This document shows positions 6,679 to 14,487 of a DNA stretch of 24,435 nt, piece by piece (the stretch's first letter is position 1; each line of letters starts with the position of its first letter). The notes under the pieces were generated by a model that made no database searches, had not been told where the DNA came from, and was given only the letters and a program-made list of their open reading frames with translations. Location of the stretch: the NCBI GenBank assembly GCA_946479725.1, contig CAMLHB010000013.1:1-24435 (forward strand), read 5' to 3'. Position numbers and translations under genes: made by a program. The stretch is from an uncultured Actinomycetes bacterium. GTDB lineage: Bacteria > Actinomycetota > Thermoleophilia > Solirubrobacterales > 70-9.

Positions 6679-8832
6679 TCACCCCTCCACGGCTTCAGTT
6701 ACCCCCTGGTCTGGTGGACTTTGTGCCGATGGCGAGCGCCCATTATTAAGTAGCGACCCGTAGAGGTCGAGCAGCGCCGTTGCGCACTCGTCCCAGGAGG
6801 TGAGGCCGGGCGAGCGCTGCGGCAGCGGCTTCGCCAGCTCCTCCAGGGCGGCCCGCGCGATCTGCTCCGGCGTCGAGTCAAGCGGGATCCCCCGCCCCAA
6901 TCCGTCCTCGGCTATCTCCCGCAGGCCGCCGGCTTCGGCGACGAGCAGGCGGCGGTGGGCGGCGGCGGCCTCCAGCGCAACCAGCGGGTGGGACTCGAAC
7001 TCGCTCATCAGCACGACCAGGGAGACGCCGCCGAGCAGTTTCGCCATCCCCGCGGGGTCGCCGGAGGGGACGCTGGTCACCTCCACCCGGTCGGCGACGC
7101 CGAGCTGCTCGGCCTGGCGCCGCAGCTCCTCCTCGTAGGGCCCCTTGCCGACGATCAGCAGCCGCGCCTCCGGCTCGCGCGCGAGCACGTGCGGGAAGGC
7201 TTCGAGCACGCGGTGGTGGCCCTTGTAGCGCTCGAGGCGCCCGATCGAGGCCAGGGTCGGGGTCTGCGGCTCAGCGCCCGCGAGACCGGCGTCGGAGAAG
7301 CTGAGATCGGTCCCGTTGGGGATGAAGGCCCAGCGCTCCTGCGGAACCCCGAGGGCGGCGCCGTACTCCTCGATCTCGAAGCGGGCGATCGCCACCAGCC
7401 GCGCCGCCCGCCGCAGCAGCGGCCGCAGCAGTCGCATCTGCACCCCGCGCGAGCGGTTGCGCAGCTGCGAGGAGTGGCCGCCGCCGTGAAAGGTGACGAC
7501 GAAGGGCACGCCCAGCGTCAGCGCCCGCAACATCGCCAGCGGCGCAACCAGAGTGTGGTAGCTCTGCAGGTGGACGAGGTCCCACTGCTCCCGCCCCATC
7601 TCGCGCCAGAGCGCCGGCGCCAAGTGCCAGTCACGACCGCGCGGCCAGGCGCGGACAGTGCGGATGCGGACGCCGTCGCGGGTCTCGTCCCGCGCCTCCT
7701 TAAGCTCCGGGTCGGTGCAGAGGACCTCGACGTGGACCCCGGCCGCGGCCATCCGCCGGCTCACCTCCATCACGTGTCGCTCCACCCCACCCTGGGCGAG
7801 CGGGCTGCGCGGGGTCACCATCAGCACCCGCGGCGTCGCGCCGTTGGCGCCGGGGTGCGCCGCCGAGGTGTCGTCGGGCTTGGCGATCCCGCTGCGGACG
7901 CGCAGGTAGTCGACGCTGGTCGCGGCGAGGCCGACGACGATCATCGCCGCCCTGCCGATCCCACCGGCGTCCCCCTTGAAGGTGTCGCGGAGATCGTGCA
8001 AGACACCGAGAGGCAGCGTCCGCCGCACGTAGGAGCGCTCGGAGGAGAGCCCGTCGTCGGCGCCGACCATGCCGGTGAGGACGGCCTTCGAACGGCCCTC
8101 GGCGCGGCAGCGGTCGAGGAAGTAGCTGAACTTGCCCCGCGACGGCGGCACCACGTGTTCGACCTTGGCGGCCGGGTCGTAGAGGATCTCGGACTGCGGC
8201 CAGCGTTGGTGGACACGGATCGAGAGGTCGGTCTCCTCGCAGCCCACCGGGAGGGTGCCGACGCGGCCGAGGTCGTGGCTGAAGCCGCCGACCTCGAGCA
8301 GCGGCTCCCGGCGGAAGGACATGTTGGCGCCGACCAGGTTGCGGACCGGCGAGAGCTCCTGCGGCATCCCCGAGTGGGTGCAGCCGACGACCCAGTCGAA
8401 CTCGGGCGGGAACCAGCCGGGTTGCCCCTCGAGCCAGCGCGGCCGGACGGCGCCGCCGGCGCCGAGCACGTTCGGGTCGGCGTAGGCGGCGGCCAGGCGC
8501 TCGAGCCAGTGGCGGTCGGCGATCGCGTCGTCGTCGAGGAAGGCGACGACCTCGCCGCCGGCCTCGGCGACGCCGGTGTTGCGGGCGCCGGAGAGCCCCT
8601 GCCGCTCGCGATTGGCAACGATCTTCAGGTCGGGCCAGAGGCGCCGGGCCTCATCCAGCAGCTCGGGGTTGTGATCGATCACGAGGACGACCTCGTGCGG
8701 CGCCCGGGTCTGCGCCCGCAGCGACTCGACCGCTTCGCCCATCACCTCGAGCCGGTCGAAGGTGAAGGCGCAGATGACCACCGAGATGGTCGGCGGAGTG
8801 GCGGGGCGCTCAGCGCGGGGGTCGCTTTGCAC
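6679..8832 (-). CDS. Bifunctional GT2-GT4 glycosyltransferase fusion
   Basis: A 717-residue protein with two complete glycosyltransferase domains. The GT2 half (about 15-235) has ISVVICAFTFDR, the QGLSGARNTG motif, the metal-binding FLDDDA (98-103) and CEETDL (198-203), the expected acid motif. The GT4 half (about 334-690) has an N-terminal VLMVTPRSPLAQGGVERH, the GRLERYKGHH loop (531-540) and the E-x7-E motif (E613/E621). A hydrophobic stretch between the halves (about 292-310) may be a membrane contact. The product would likely add two successive sugars to a lipid-linked glycan at the inner face of the membrane (inference). The start is GTG. A TANNNT-like box (CAGAAT, 8840-8845 on the minus strand) lies seven bases upstream, leaving almost no leader. 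It is the first gene of the five-gene run ending at 1537. Confidence 0.9.
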   Translation of the reverse strand: MQSDPRAERPATPPTISVVICAFTFDRLEVMGEAVESLRAQTRAPHEVVLVIDHNPELLDEARRLWPDLKIVANRERQGLSGARNTGVAEAGGEVVAFLDDDAIADRHWLERLAAAYADPNVLGAGGAVRPRWLEGQPGWFPPEFDWVVGCTHSGMPQELSPVRNLVGANMSFRREPLLEVGGFSHDLGRVGTLPVGCEETDLSIRVHQRWPQSEILYDPAAKVEHVVPPSRGKFSYFLDRCRAEGRSKAVLTGMVGADDGLSSERSYVRRTLPLGVLHDLRDTFKGDAGGIGRAAMIVVGLAATSVDYLRVRSGIAKPDDTSAAHPGANGATPRVLMVTPRSPLAQGGVERHVMEVSRRMAAAGVHVEVLCTDPELKEARDETRDGVRIRTVRAWPRGRDWHLAPALWREMGREQWDLVHLQSYHTLVAPLAMLRALTLGVPFVVTFHGGGHSSQLRNRSRGVQMRLLRPLLRRAARLVAIARFEIEEYGAALGVPQERWAFIPNGTDLSFSDAGLAGAEPQTPTLASIGRLERYKGHHRVLEAFPHVLAREPEARLLIVGKGPYEEELRRQAEQLGVADRVEVTSVPSGDPAGMAKLLGGVSLVVLMSEFESHPLVALEAAAAHRRLLVAEAGGLREIAEDGLGRGIPLDSTPEQIARAALEELAKPLPQRSPGLTSWDECATALLDLYGSLLNNGRSPSAQSPPDQGVTEAVEG

Positions 8833-8882
8833 CGGCGGAATTCTGGCAGGCCCACCGCCCCTCCTCGTGCGAGGCTTTGCCG
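8833..8882. promoter_or_regulatory. Divergent promoter region, 50 bp
   Basis: This gap separates two divergent gene starts and must hold the promoters of both transcription units. On the minus strand, CAGAAT sits seven bases before the GTG start of the GT2-GT4 gene, suggesting a near-leaderless transcript. On the plus strand, GAGG (8871-8874) lies eight bases before the GTG at 8883 and acts as a plausible ribosome-binding site. The 11-mer ATTCTGGCAGG (8840-8850) recurs at 14449-14459 in the same relation to a minus-strand start. Confidence 0.45.
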
Positions 8883-10109
8883 GTGCGAGTGATGATGCTG
8901 GCCCAGTCCTTCGCCCCGATCGTCGGCGGCGAAGAGCGCGTGGTCGAGGACCTGAGCCGGGAGCTGGTCGCCCGCGGCCACGACGTCTCGATCGCGACGC
9001 TGCAGCAGCCCGACGGGGTCGTCCCCGGCGAGGTGGCGGGCGCCCGCGTCCACACCCTGCGCAGCACCAGCTACCGGATCACCCGCACCCACAAGGACAC
9101 CGAGCGTCGCCACGCGCCGCCGGCCCCCGACCCCGAGACCGTCCTCGACCTGCGGCGGGCGCTGCGCCGCGAGCGGCCGCAGGTGGTCCACGCCCACAAC
9201 TGGATCGTCCACTCCTACCTGCCGCTCGCCCGCGAGAGCCACAGCGCCCTCGCCCTCTCGCTGCACGACTACGGCCTGATCTGCGCGACCAAGCGCCTGC
9301 GGCGCAAGAACGAGGTCTGCTCCGGCCCGGCCCCGGTCAAGTGTCAGCTCTGCGCCGCCGAGCACTACGGGCCGGCGAAAGGGCTGGTCGTGGCGACCGG
9401 CACCCGCAGCTTCGAGTCGCGGCTGCGGCGCAACGTCGACGTCTTCCTCCCGGTCAGCTCGACCGTCGAGGAGCTCTGCCGGATCCGCGGGAACGAAGCC
9501 TCGCGGGTGATCCCCAACTTCATCGGCGAGCTGCCGTCCCCGGTTCCAGACGACCCCCGTCTCGCCTCACTGCCCGAGGAGCCCTTCATCCTCTTCTTCG
9601 GCGACGCCACCCTCGACAAGGGCGCCTGGAGCCTGGCCGACGCCTACAAGCGGCTGGTGGACCCGCCGCCGCTGGTCCTGGTCGGCCGCTGCTACATCGA
9701 CGAGCTGAAGGACCGACCCGGCGTCTACGCGACAGGCGCCTGGCCGCACCGGCTGGCGATCGAGGCGCTGCGCCGCTCGCTCTTCACGGTCGCCCCCTCG
9801 CTCTGGCCGGAGCCCTTCGGGATCGTCGCCCTCGAGGCCGCGGCGGCCGGCAAGCCGGTGGTCGCCTCCGACATCGGCGGCCTGCGGGACATCGTCGTCG
9901 ACGGCCAGACCGGTCTCCTGGTCGGGCCCGACGACCGCCCCGCCCTCGCCGCGGCGATGCAGCGGCTGATCGACGAGCCGGAGCTGCGGGAGCGCCTCGG
10001 CGCCGCTGCCCGCGAGCGGGCGGCGAGCTTCAGCCCGGCGGCGGTCGTGCCCCGGTTCGAGGTCGCCTACGAGCTGGCGATCGCAAACCGCCGTGCAAGA
10101 GGCGCATAG
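8883..10109 (+). CDS. GT4-family glycosyltransferase
   Basis: A GT4 (GT-B fold) enzyme of about 408 residues. The N-terminal domain has MLAQSFAPIVGGEERVV, the usual opening of this family. The C-terminal domain has FFGDATLDKG and LWPEPFGIVALEA with the E-x7-E motif (about E310/E318), which binds the nucleotide-sugar donor. Four cysteines (about C134, C146, C154, C157, spacing CX11CX7CX2C) are clustered between the domains and could bind a metal. I chose GTG at 8883 because GAGG lies eight bases upstream; TTG at 8877 is too close to it, and ATG at 8892 is also possible. It leads a plus-strand operon with the GT-C enzyme and the CapK-like enzyme. It would add a sugar to a lipid-linked intermediate in the cytoplasm; donor and acceptor are unknown. 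Confidence 0.88.
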   Translation: MRVMMLAQSFAPIVGGEERVVEDLSRELVARGHDVSIATLQQPDGVVPGEVAGARVHTLRSTSYRITRTHKDTERRHAPPAPDPETVLDLRRALRRERPQVVHAHNWIVHSYLPLARESHSALALSLHDYGLICATKRLRRKNEVCSGPAPVKCQLCAAEHYGPAKGLVVATGTRSFESRLRRNVDVFLPVSSTVEELCRIRGNEASRVIPNFIGELPSPVPDDPRLASLPEEPFILFFGDATLDKGAWSLADAYKRLVDPPPLVLVGRCYIDELKDRPGVYATGAWPHRLAIEALRRSLFTVAPSLWPEPFGIVALEAAAAGKPVVASDIGGLRDIVVDGQTGLLVGPDDRPALAAAMQRLIDEPELRERLGAAARERAASFSPAAVVPRFEVAYELAIANRRARGA

Positions 10110-10157
10110 CCGCACCTATGACCTGACACAGAAGATCCTGTCGCGTTGGCAGGGAGA

Positions 10158-11810
10158 ATGAACCAGTCCACCCGGCGCCGCCGCCTTCTCCTGGCCGGCA
10201 CCCTGGCGCTGTTCCTGCTCCGCTTTGCCCTATCGCTGATCCGCACCGGCCCGGTTCTGGTCGCCGACGAGATCGGCTACCTGACCAACGCGCGGGTCCT
10301 CGACGGCGGCATCCCCGGACAGCTCGAACTAGCCCCCTTCTACCGCGGCGGGTACTCGCTGCTGATCGCGCCCCTAATCGAGCTCGGCGCCAGTCCCACC
10401 TTCACCTACCACCTCGTCCTGGCCCTGAACGCGGTGCTGGCCGCTTCCGTCTTCCCCCTCCTCTACCTGCTCCTGACCCGGTTCGCCGGCGTCCGCCCAG
10501 GTCTCGCGATCTGGGCCGCGTTCGCGGGGGCGCTCTACCCGGCCCTTACCGTGCTCTCGCAGGTGGCGATGTCGGAGAACGCGCTCTTCCCGCTGGTCTG
10601 CCTCTGGCTGATCGCCTTCGCCGGGCTGCTGCAGGAACGGCGGGGCGGGAGCGACCTCGCCTGGGCCGCCGCTCTGGGTGCCGCCACCGGGGCTCTCTGG
10701 GCGGTCCATAACCGGATGTTCGTCGCCGTCTTCCTCGCCCTCGGCGGCATGGTCTGGCTGGCGCTGCGGCGGCGCCTCTCCCCGGCCGGCCTGGCCCTGG
10801 GCATCGGGGTCATCGCCCTCTCCCTCTGCGGGGTCCACCTCCTCGACGGCTACCTGATCGACCACAACTACGCCGGCTCCGCCCCCGACGAACTGAGCGA
10901 ACGAATGGACCAGATCTTCGCCTTCGGCGGCCTGCGGACGGTCCTGGCGAATCTCGCCGGCCAGACCTGGTACCTGCTGGTGGCGACGTTCGGGCTGGCT
11001 GCCATTACCGTGGCCGACTTCGCCCGCCGCCGGGCGCCTTTGACCGGCGTCCTGGTCGCACTGGCCGCCCTTCTGCTGCTCGTCTCCGCCGCCGCCTTCC
11101 CGGAACGGACGCGGCCGGACATGCTGATCTACGGCCGTTACAGCGAGGTCGTCGCGCCGGCGCTGATCGCCTTCGGCCTGGCGGCCCTGGCGCAGCTGAG
11201 CTGGCGAGCCTGGCGCTGGCCGCTGACCGCGTTCGGGGCGCTGACCGCGCTGGTCGTCCTGATCCGCGCCACCGCCTCGGATCCCGACGCGCCGAACCGC
11301 TGGAACATCTCGGCGCTGCCGTTCGTGACCGTGCAGCTGGGCCCGCCGATCCTGATCGGAGCTGCGCTGGTGGCGCTGGCCGGCGCCTGGCTGCTCGTCC
11401 GGGCCTCGGCCCGCGGTGAGCGGGCGCTCGGCGTGGCCGCGATCGCGCTCTTCCTCCCCGTCCTCGCCTACGGGGCCTGGAACCCGGTGCGGAGCTCGCA
11501 GCGGGCGGTCTATCCCGCCGGCTGGGAAAGTCCGCAGGCGGTGGTGGAGAATGCCGGTTCACCGCCCGTGGCCTACGACCTCGACCACTACGACGCGATC
11601 GGCCTCTACGCAGTGCAGTGGTTCCTGCCCGACAGCCAGGTGGTCCTCTTCGAAGGAAGCCAGGAGCGTCCCCCCTCCCGCCTCCTGATCAGCAACCGCA
11701 GCTGGGCCGATGAGAACCGCAGGCCGCCGGCGCGCCTGCTCTGGAGCGACGCGGGTCGCGACCAGTCCCTCTGGGGCCTGCGGGAGCGCTGCGCCGATGC
11801 CGGCTGCTGA
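10158..11810 (+). CDS. Polytopic GT-C (GT39/ArnT-like) membrane glycosyltransferase
   Basis: This is a very hydrophobic protein of about 550 residues with roughly ten or more predicted membrane segments. The first external loop has VADEIGY (residues about 35-41), the Asp-Glu pair that marks GT-C enzymes such as the ArnT and protein mannosyltransferase groups; these use polyprenyl-phosphate sugars on the outer face of the membrane. The C-terminal part (about 455-550) is less hydrophobic and likely extracytoplasmic. ATG at 10158 is preferred; an in-frame TTG at 10146 would add four residues. The gene begins 48 bp after the GT4 gene and overlaps the next one by 14 bp, suggesting one operon. It likely decorates an exported glycan or lipid; the acceptor cannot be told from sequence. 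Confidence 0.8.
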   Translation: MNQSTRRRRLLLAGTLALFLLRFALSLIRTGPVLVADEIGYLTNARVLDGGIPGQLELAPFYRGGYSLLIAPLIELGASPTFTYHLVLALNAVLAASVFPLLYLLLTRFAGVRPGLAIWAAFAGALYPALTVLSQVAMSENALFPLVCLWLIAFAGLLQERRGGSDLAWAAALGAATGALWAVHNRMFVAVFLALGGMVWLALRRRLSPAGLALGIGVIALSLCGVHLLDGYLIDHNYAGSAPDELSERMDQIFAFGGLRTVLANLAGQTWYLLVATFGLAAITVADFARRRAPLTGVLVALAALLLLVSAAAFPERTRPDMLIYGRYSEVVAPALIAFGLAALAQLSWRAWRWPLTAFGALTALVVLIRATASDPDAPNRWNISALPFVTVQLGPPILIGAALVALAGAWLLVRASARGERALGVAAIALFLPVLAYGAWNPVRSSQRAVYPAGWESPQAVVENAGSPPVAYDLDHYDAIGLYAVQWFLPDSQVVLFEGSQERPPSRLLISNRSWADENRRPPARLLWSDAGRDQSLWGLRERCADAGC

Positions 11811-13149
11811 GGGCGCCTCGCCGCAGGGCCGCCTGCGCGCCGACGCCTACCTGCTGCTTCACACCGCCAGCGGCAGCAGCCTCCCACGCCACTACCGCAG
11901 CTTCCTGCGCCAGGACCGCGAACGCTCCTACCCCGAGCCCGGGGCGCTGCTGGCGGAGACCCTGCAGCACGCGGTCGCCACCGTCCCCCACTACCGCGGC
12001 CTCGCGACCGAGACCGAGATCGCCGGCGATCCCTTCGCCGCCCTCGCCCGCTTCCCACTGCTCGATCGCGACACCGTCCGCGCCAACTGGCGGCAGATGC
12101 TGAGCGACGAGGGAGACCGCGGCAGGTGGGTGGAGAACACCTCGGGCGGGTCGACCGGGGAGCCTCTTCCCCTGCGCCAGGACCCCGAGCACCTGGCGCT
12201 GACGGTGGCGGCACGCGAGGTCTACTCGACCTGGGCCGGCGGCGCCCTCGGCGACCCCGAGCTCTACATCTGGGGCTCGGCGAAAGACCTCGAAGGGTCG
12301 AGCGACCTTCGCAGCCGCGTCGGCAACCGGCTGCTGCGCCGGAGTCTGCTCAACGCCTTCCTGCTCACCGACGACTCGATCGAAGCGATCCTCGAGCGGC
12401 TGCGCAGCGGCCCTCCCCACCTCGTCCTCGCCTACGCGCAAGCCGGTTACGAAGTCGCCCGCTTCGCCTCGCGGCGCGGGGTCGCGGTGCCGCCGCAACG
12501 GGGGATGATCGCCACCGCGGGCACGCTCTACGGCTTCATGCGCGAGCAGCTCGAGGAGACCTTCGGCTGCACCGTGCTCAACCGCTACGGCTCCCGCGAG
12601 ACCGGCGACATGGCCGGCGAGTGCGAGCACCGGACCGGCCTCCACGTCCTTCCCTGGACCTGCCACGTCGAGGTCCTCGACGCCGCCGGCGAACCCGTCG
12701 CGCCCGGCGAGGAGGGCGCCGTCGCGGTCACCGGCTTCACCAACCGGGCGATGCCGCTGATCCGCTACCTGATCGGCGACCGGGCCCGGCTGCCCGAGCG
12801 GAAGCTCGAGTGTCCCTGCGGCCGGCGCACCCAGATGCTGGCCGAGGTGACCGGCCGCAGCGTCGACATGTTCCTCGGCGCCAACGGCCAGATGGTCGAC
12901 GGCGAGTACTTCACCCACCTCATGTACTTTCGCCCCTGGCTGCGCCAGTTCCAGGTCGTCCAGCGCGCTCCCGACGAGGTGCTCTACCGGGTCGTCGCCG
13001 AGGGCGAGGTGCCGGCGTCCGAGCGCGAGGAGATCGTCGCGAAGACGAGAGCGGTTCTCGGCGAAGGCTGCGAGGTCTGCTTCGAGCGGGTGGGGACCAT
13101 CGAGCCGAGCGCCTCCGGCAAGCTCAGGTATACGTTGCGCGACTTCTGA
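11797..13149 (+). CDS. PaaK/CapK-like adenylate-forming enzyme
   Basis: A 450-residue protein of the phenylacetate-CoA ligase/CapK type. Seen motifs: the phosphate-binding loop NTSGGSTGEP (114-123), NRYGSRETG (262-270), IGDRARL (326-332), a CPCG knuckle (339-342) and VTGRSVDM (351-358). The family activates a carboxylate with ATP and passes it to CoA or another acceptor. CapK-like members occur in capsule and exopolysaccharide clusters and are thought to help attach acyl groups, which may be its role here (inference). The start at 11797 is chosen for GGGAG at 11782-11786 and because longer in-frame starts lie deep inside the previous gene. It overlaps the GT-C gene by 14 bp (coupled translation) and its 3' end overlaps the convergent flippase gene by 26 bp. 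Confidence 0.85.
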   Translation: MPAAEGASPQGRLRADAYLLLHTASGSSLPRHYRSFLRQDRERSYPEPGALLAETLQHAVATVPHYRGLATETEIAGDPFAALARFPLLDRDTVRANWRQMLSDEGDRGRWVENTSGGSTGEPLPLRQDPEHLALTVAAREVYSTWAGGALGDPELYIWGSAKDLEGSSDLRSRVGNRLLRRSLLNAFLLTDDSIEAILERLRSGPPHLVLAYAQAGYEVARFASRRGVAVPPQRGMIATAGTLYGFMREQLEETFGCTVLNRYGSRETGDMAGECEHRTGLHVLPWTCHVEVLDAAGEPVAPGEEGAVAVTGFTNRAMPLIRYLIGDRARLPERKLECPCGRRTQMLAEVTGRSVDMFLGANGQMVDGEYFTHLMYFRPWLRQFQVVQRAPDEVLYRVVAEGEVPASEREEIVAKTRAVLGEGCEVCFERVGTIEPSASGKLRYTLRDF

Positions 13150-14437
13150 GCAGGGCGCGGCCGCGGAAGATGAAGGCGGTCGTGAAAACGACGCCGACCA
13201 TCTTCCCCAGGGCCCAGCCGAGGCCCGCCCCCTCCAGCCCCACCGGCGGCAGGAGGAACCAGGTGGCGGCGATCGCGGCGACGAGGGTCGCCCAGGTGGC
13301 GATCGCCGCCTCGCGCAGCCTGTGGCGGACCCGGAGGACGGCAAGCGAGAGCTGCAGGACCGAGTCGAAGGCGGCGGCGCCGACCAGGATCAGCAGCAGG
13401 GTGCTGCCTTCGTCGGCGTAGTCCTGGCCGAAGAAGCCGAGGATCGTCGGCCCGGCGACGATCAGGACGAGGGCCGGCGGCCCCGCCAGCATCAGCACCT
13501 GGCGGGCGGCGTGGCAGACGTCGCGGCCGAGGTTCTCCGGCTCGTGCGCGCCCTCGGCGAAGAGGGCGTTGCCGATCGCCGGGGCGATGAAGAAGAGGGC
13601 GCTGGAGACCATGAAGGTGGTGTAGAAGTAGGCGTTCTGTTCGGGCCCGAGGCGGGCGGAGACGAGCACCGGCAGCAGGTAGCTGGAGGCCTGCGCGCCG
13701 AGGTTGATCGACTGGTGCCCGGCGATCAGCCCCTTGATCTCCCCCAGCTCCCGCCGCCAGCCGGCGAGGGTCGGGCGGAAGTCGTGGCCGAGCGCCGGCA
13801 GCTCGCGGAAGATCGCGACGAAGTCGATCAGCAGGAAGGACGCGGTCCAGAGTCCGAGGATCCAGGTCGTCCCCTCGAACGGCACCACCGACTGCAGCGG
13901 GATCAGCGCGATCCGCAGCAGCGCCGCCGCGGTGTTGCGGAGGAAGGAGAGCTTGGCCTGGCGCTCGGCGATGCAGGCGTAGTCGATGACCAACGAGCAG
14001 GCGGCGCCGGTCACCCCCAGCGGCAGCAGCAGGAAGGTGGCGTGGCTGAGGCCGCCCTTCAGCGCCGGGATCAGCGTCGGCAGCAAAACCGCGGCGATCG
14101 CCCCGCCGAGGAGGCTGGTGCCGGCGGCGAGGGCGAGGCCGGTGCTGACCGTGATCGACCAGTCGCGCCCCTCCGCCCGCGAGGCAAGCCGCGAGACCAG
14201 CACCTGGCCGAGGCCGAGATTGGTGAAGACCGAGACGAAGAGCATCGCCGAGATCAGCGCCGCCGAACGGCCGACTTCGGCAGCCGGCAGCGTCCGCGCG
14301 GCGACCAGCCAAAAGCCGAAGCCGAGCAGCGAGGTCGCTGCGGTCGTGCCCATGATGTAGACGCTGTTGCGGAACAGCGACTGCTCGCCGAGGCGCCTCA
14401 GCCGCTGCCACCCCTGGGCGAGGCGAGCTGGATGCAT
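13124..14437 (-). CDS. Wzx-like polysaccharide flippase
   Basis: This 437-residue, highly hydrophobic protein shows the pattern of oligosaccharide flippases of the MOP superfamily (Wzx/RfbX type). It has an N-terminal NSVYIMGTTAATSLLGFGFW, a regular series of about twelve predicted membrane segments and few charged residues. Such proteins turn undecaprenyl-linked repeat units to the outer face of the membrane. It stands alone on the minus strand between the CapK-like gene (tail-to-tail overlap of 26 bp) and the divergent Wzm gene (50-bp gap). A CAGAAT box at 14449-14454, 11 bases before the ATG, suggests a short-leader promoter. No Wzy polymerase is recognised nearby. Family-level call only; the cargo is unknown. 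Confidence 0.82.
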   Translation of the reverse strand: MHPARLAQGWQRLRRLGEQSLFRNSVYIMGTTAATSLLGFGFWLVAARTLPAAEVGRSAALISAMLFVSVFTNLGLGQVLVSRLASRAEGRDWSITVSTGLALAAGTSLLGGAIAAVLLPTLIPALKGGLSHATFLLLPLGVTGAACSLVIDYACIAERQAKLSFLRNTAAALLRIALIPLQSVVPFEGTTWILGLWTASFLLIDFVAIFRELPALGHDFRPTLAGWRRELGEIKGLIAGHQSINLGAQASSYLLPVLVSARLGPEQNAYFYTTFMVSSALFFIAPAIGNALFAEGAHEPENLGRDVCHAARQVLMLAGPPALVLIVAGPTILGFFGQDYADEGSTLLLILVGAAAFDSVLQLSLAVLRVRHRLREAAIATWATLVAAIAATWFLLPPVGLEGAGLGWALGKMVGVVFTTAFIFRGRALLRSRATYT

Positions 14438-14487
14438 GATCCGGAACGATTCTGGCAGGGAGCGCCGCCGGAACCGATGCTCTTCCT
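14438..14487. promoter_or_regulatory. Divergent promoter region, 50 bp
   Basis: This gap drives the flippase (-) and the Wzm-Wzt pair (+). Minus strand: CAGAAT (14449-14454) sits 11 bases before the ATG. Plus strand: GATGCT (14475-14480) sits seven bases before the ATG at 14488, and no Shine-Dalgarno sequence is visible. The shared 11-mer ATTCTGGCAGG occupies 14449-14459. Confidence 0.4.

Noticed and set aside
4864..6753. Long plus-strand open frame opposite hydrolase paralogs 3 and 4
   Set aside because: It is rich in Gly, Ala, Arg, Val and Asp with no motif, lies antisense to two well-supported GH26-like genes, and is the usual product of GC-rich codon bias.
6955..8892. Long plus-strand open frame opposite the GT2-GT4 gene
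   Set aside because: Low-complexity translation and a complete antisense overlap with a gene that has intact catalytic motifs.
10110..10157. Possible short palindrome ACAG...CTGT upstream of the GT-C gene
   Set aside because: A four-base stem is expected by chance and has no further support.
11710..11796. Upstream start for the CapK-like gene
   Set aside because: It would overlap the GT-C gene by about 100 bases and encode an Arg/Ala/Ser-rich leader with no family match; ATG 11797 has a good ribosome-binding site.
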